NCBI GenBank assembly: GCA_026708585.1
Contig: JAPOUQ010000013.1
Span: 1-64,000, forward strand
Source of the DNA: Gammaproteobacteria bacterium
Lineage (GTDB): Bacteria; Pseudomonadota; Gammaproteobacteria; Arenicellales; Poriferihabitantaceae
Reading direction: 5' to 3'
DNA length: 64,000 nucleotides
The position numbers were made by a program, and so were the translations under genes. Shown in pieces: positions 63,800 to 64,000 of the stretch. Under the pieces are notes generated by a model. It was not told the origin of the DNA, did not search any database, and saw only the letters and a list, made by a program, of their open reading frames with translations. Every line of letters begins with the position of its first letter. Position 1 is the stretch's first letter.

Positions 63800-64000
63800 A
63801 TGAATCCAGTTTCGCCCAAAGAAACCCATTCATCAAGAAAACGAAACGGTAAGAATGGGTGTAGCGAAAGTGAGCGTAAATATCCTTGTATCGTTGAGAT
63901 CAAGATATTTCTGAAAGCAGTGGAAAATGGAGAAAAGAATGTGAGGAAATTACTTGGTGAAATACTACCAGAAGAAAGCATTATATCGATTTCTCGTAGG
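63800..64000 (+). CDS. ybeD: YbeD-like DUF493 protein, truncated by the window edge
   Basis: An open frame from ATG at 63800 runs to the last base without a stop (67 codons visible). After a polar N-terminal tail of about 25 residues, KYPCIVEIKIFLKAVENGEK matches the fPcxfxIK opening of DUF493. DUF493 is a small ferredoxin-fold family that includes YbeD, encoded between dacA and lipB in gammaproteobacteria. Position after dacA agrees with this. Function unknown. Confidence 0.7.
   Translation, partial: MNPVSPKETHSSRKRNGKNGCSESERKYPCIVEIKIFLKAVENGEKNVRKLLGEILPEESIISISRR

Overview
The window reads as a chromosomal segment of a low-to-moderate GC, Gram-negative gammaproteobacterium. The main support is gene order: dnaB-alr; a complete System I cytochrome c maturation operon (ccmABCDEFGHI); lepA-lepB; tRNA-Gln-prs-rplY-pth-ychF; and dacA followed by a ybeD-like gene cut off by the window edge. 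Protein families agree (SAH/MTA deaminase next to ubiG and gph, DapD, FKBP of Mip type, bactofilin). I cannot name the genus. A glycerol ABC transporter of the type known from rhizobia and a DMSP-lyase-family cupin hint at an environmental or host-associated lifestyle, but that is inference.

Layout. 0-7.5 kb (+ strand except dapD): dnaB, alr, an exported FKBP, a glycine-zipper envelope protein, and a PepSY protein overlapping a PhoP/PhoQ-like two-component pair, then dapD on the minus strand. 7.9-15.8 kb: a bactofilin, then the nine-gene ccm operon on the minus strand. 16.4-24.2 kb: dinB, then a minus-strand run metY - hydrolase - mtaD - ubiG - gph - panC - SDR, with SAM/sulfur, quinone and pantothenate themes. 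24.6-26.5 kb: a two-gene unit, an M24-fold protein without metal ligands (ectoine-hydrolase-like) and a DMSP-lyase-family cupin. 26.5-33.1 kb: an SbcCD/YhaNO-like nuclease-ATPase pair and proS. 33.6-36.6 kb: an accessory patch of two divergent ATPase/PD-(D/E)XK genes, one intact behind a perfect 21-bp inverted repeat and one broken by a frameshift and a stop codon.

36.7-45.1 kb: lepA-lepB, an orphan NorD/CbbO-type VWA protein, and the ychF-pth-rplY-prs-tRNA-Gln unit. 45.6-55.8 kb: a full glycerol uptake and catabolism locus, glpV, glpR, glpSTPQ, glpU, glpD and glpK. It imports glycerol by an ABC transporter, phosphorylates it and oxidises it to dihydroxyacetone phosphate. 56.6-62.0 kb: a metal-stress-like island, folE, a hisI homologue lacking one zinc cysteine, two COG0523 GTPases and a WD40 protein. 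62.2-64 kb: dacA and the start of a ybeD-like gene.

The most notable signals are the hisI homologue with Cys-to-Asp at the zinc site inside a COG0523 cluster, the M24/cupin pair, the asymmetric GlpS/GlpT ATPase sites, and the divergent nuclease-ATPase patch with its perfect palindrome. No CRISPR array, insertion sequence or rRNA gene was seen. All family assignments are from reading the sequence; no database search was run.
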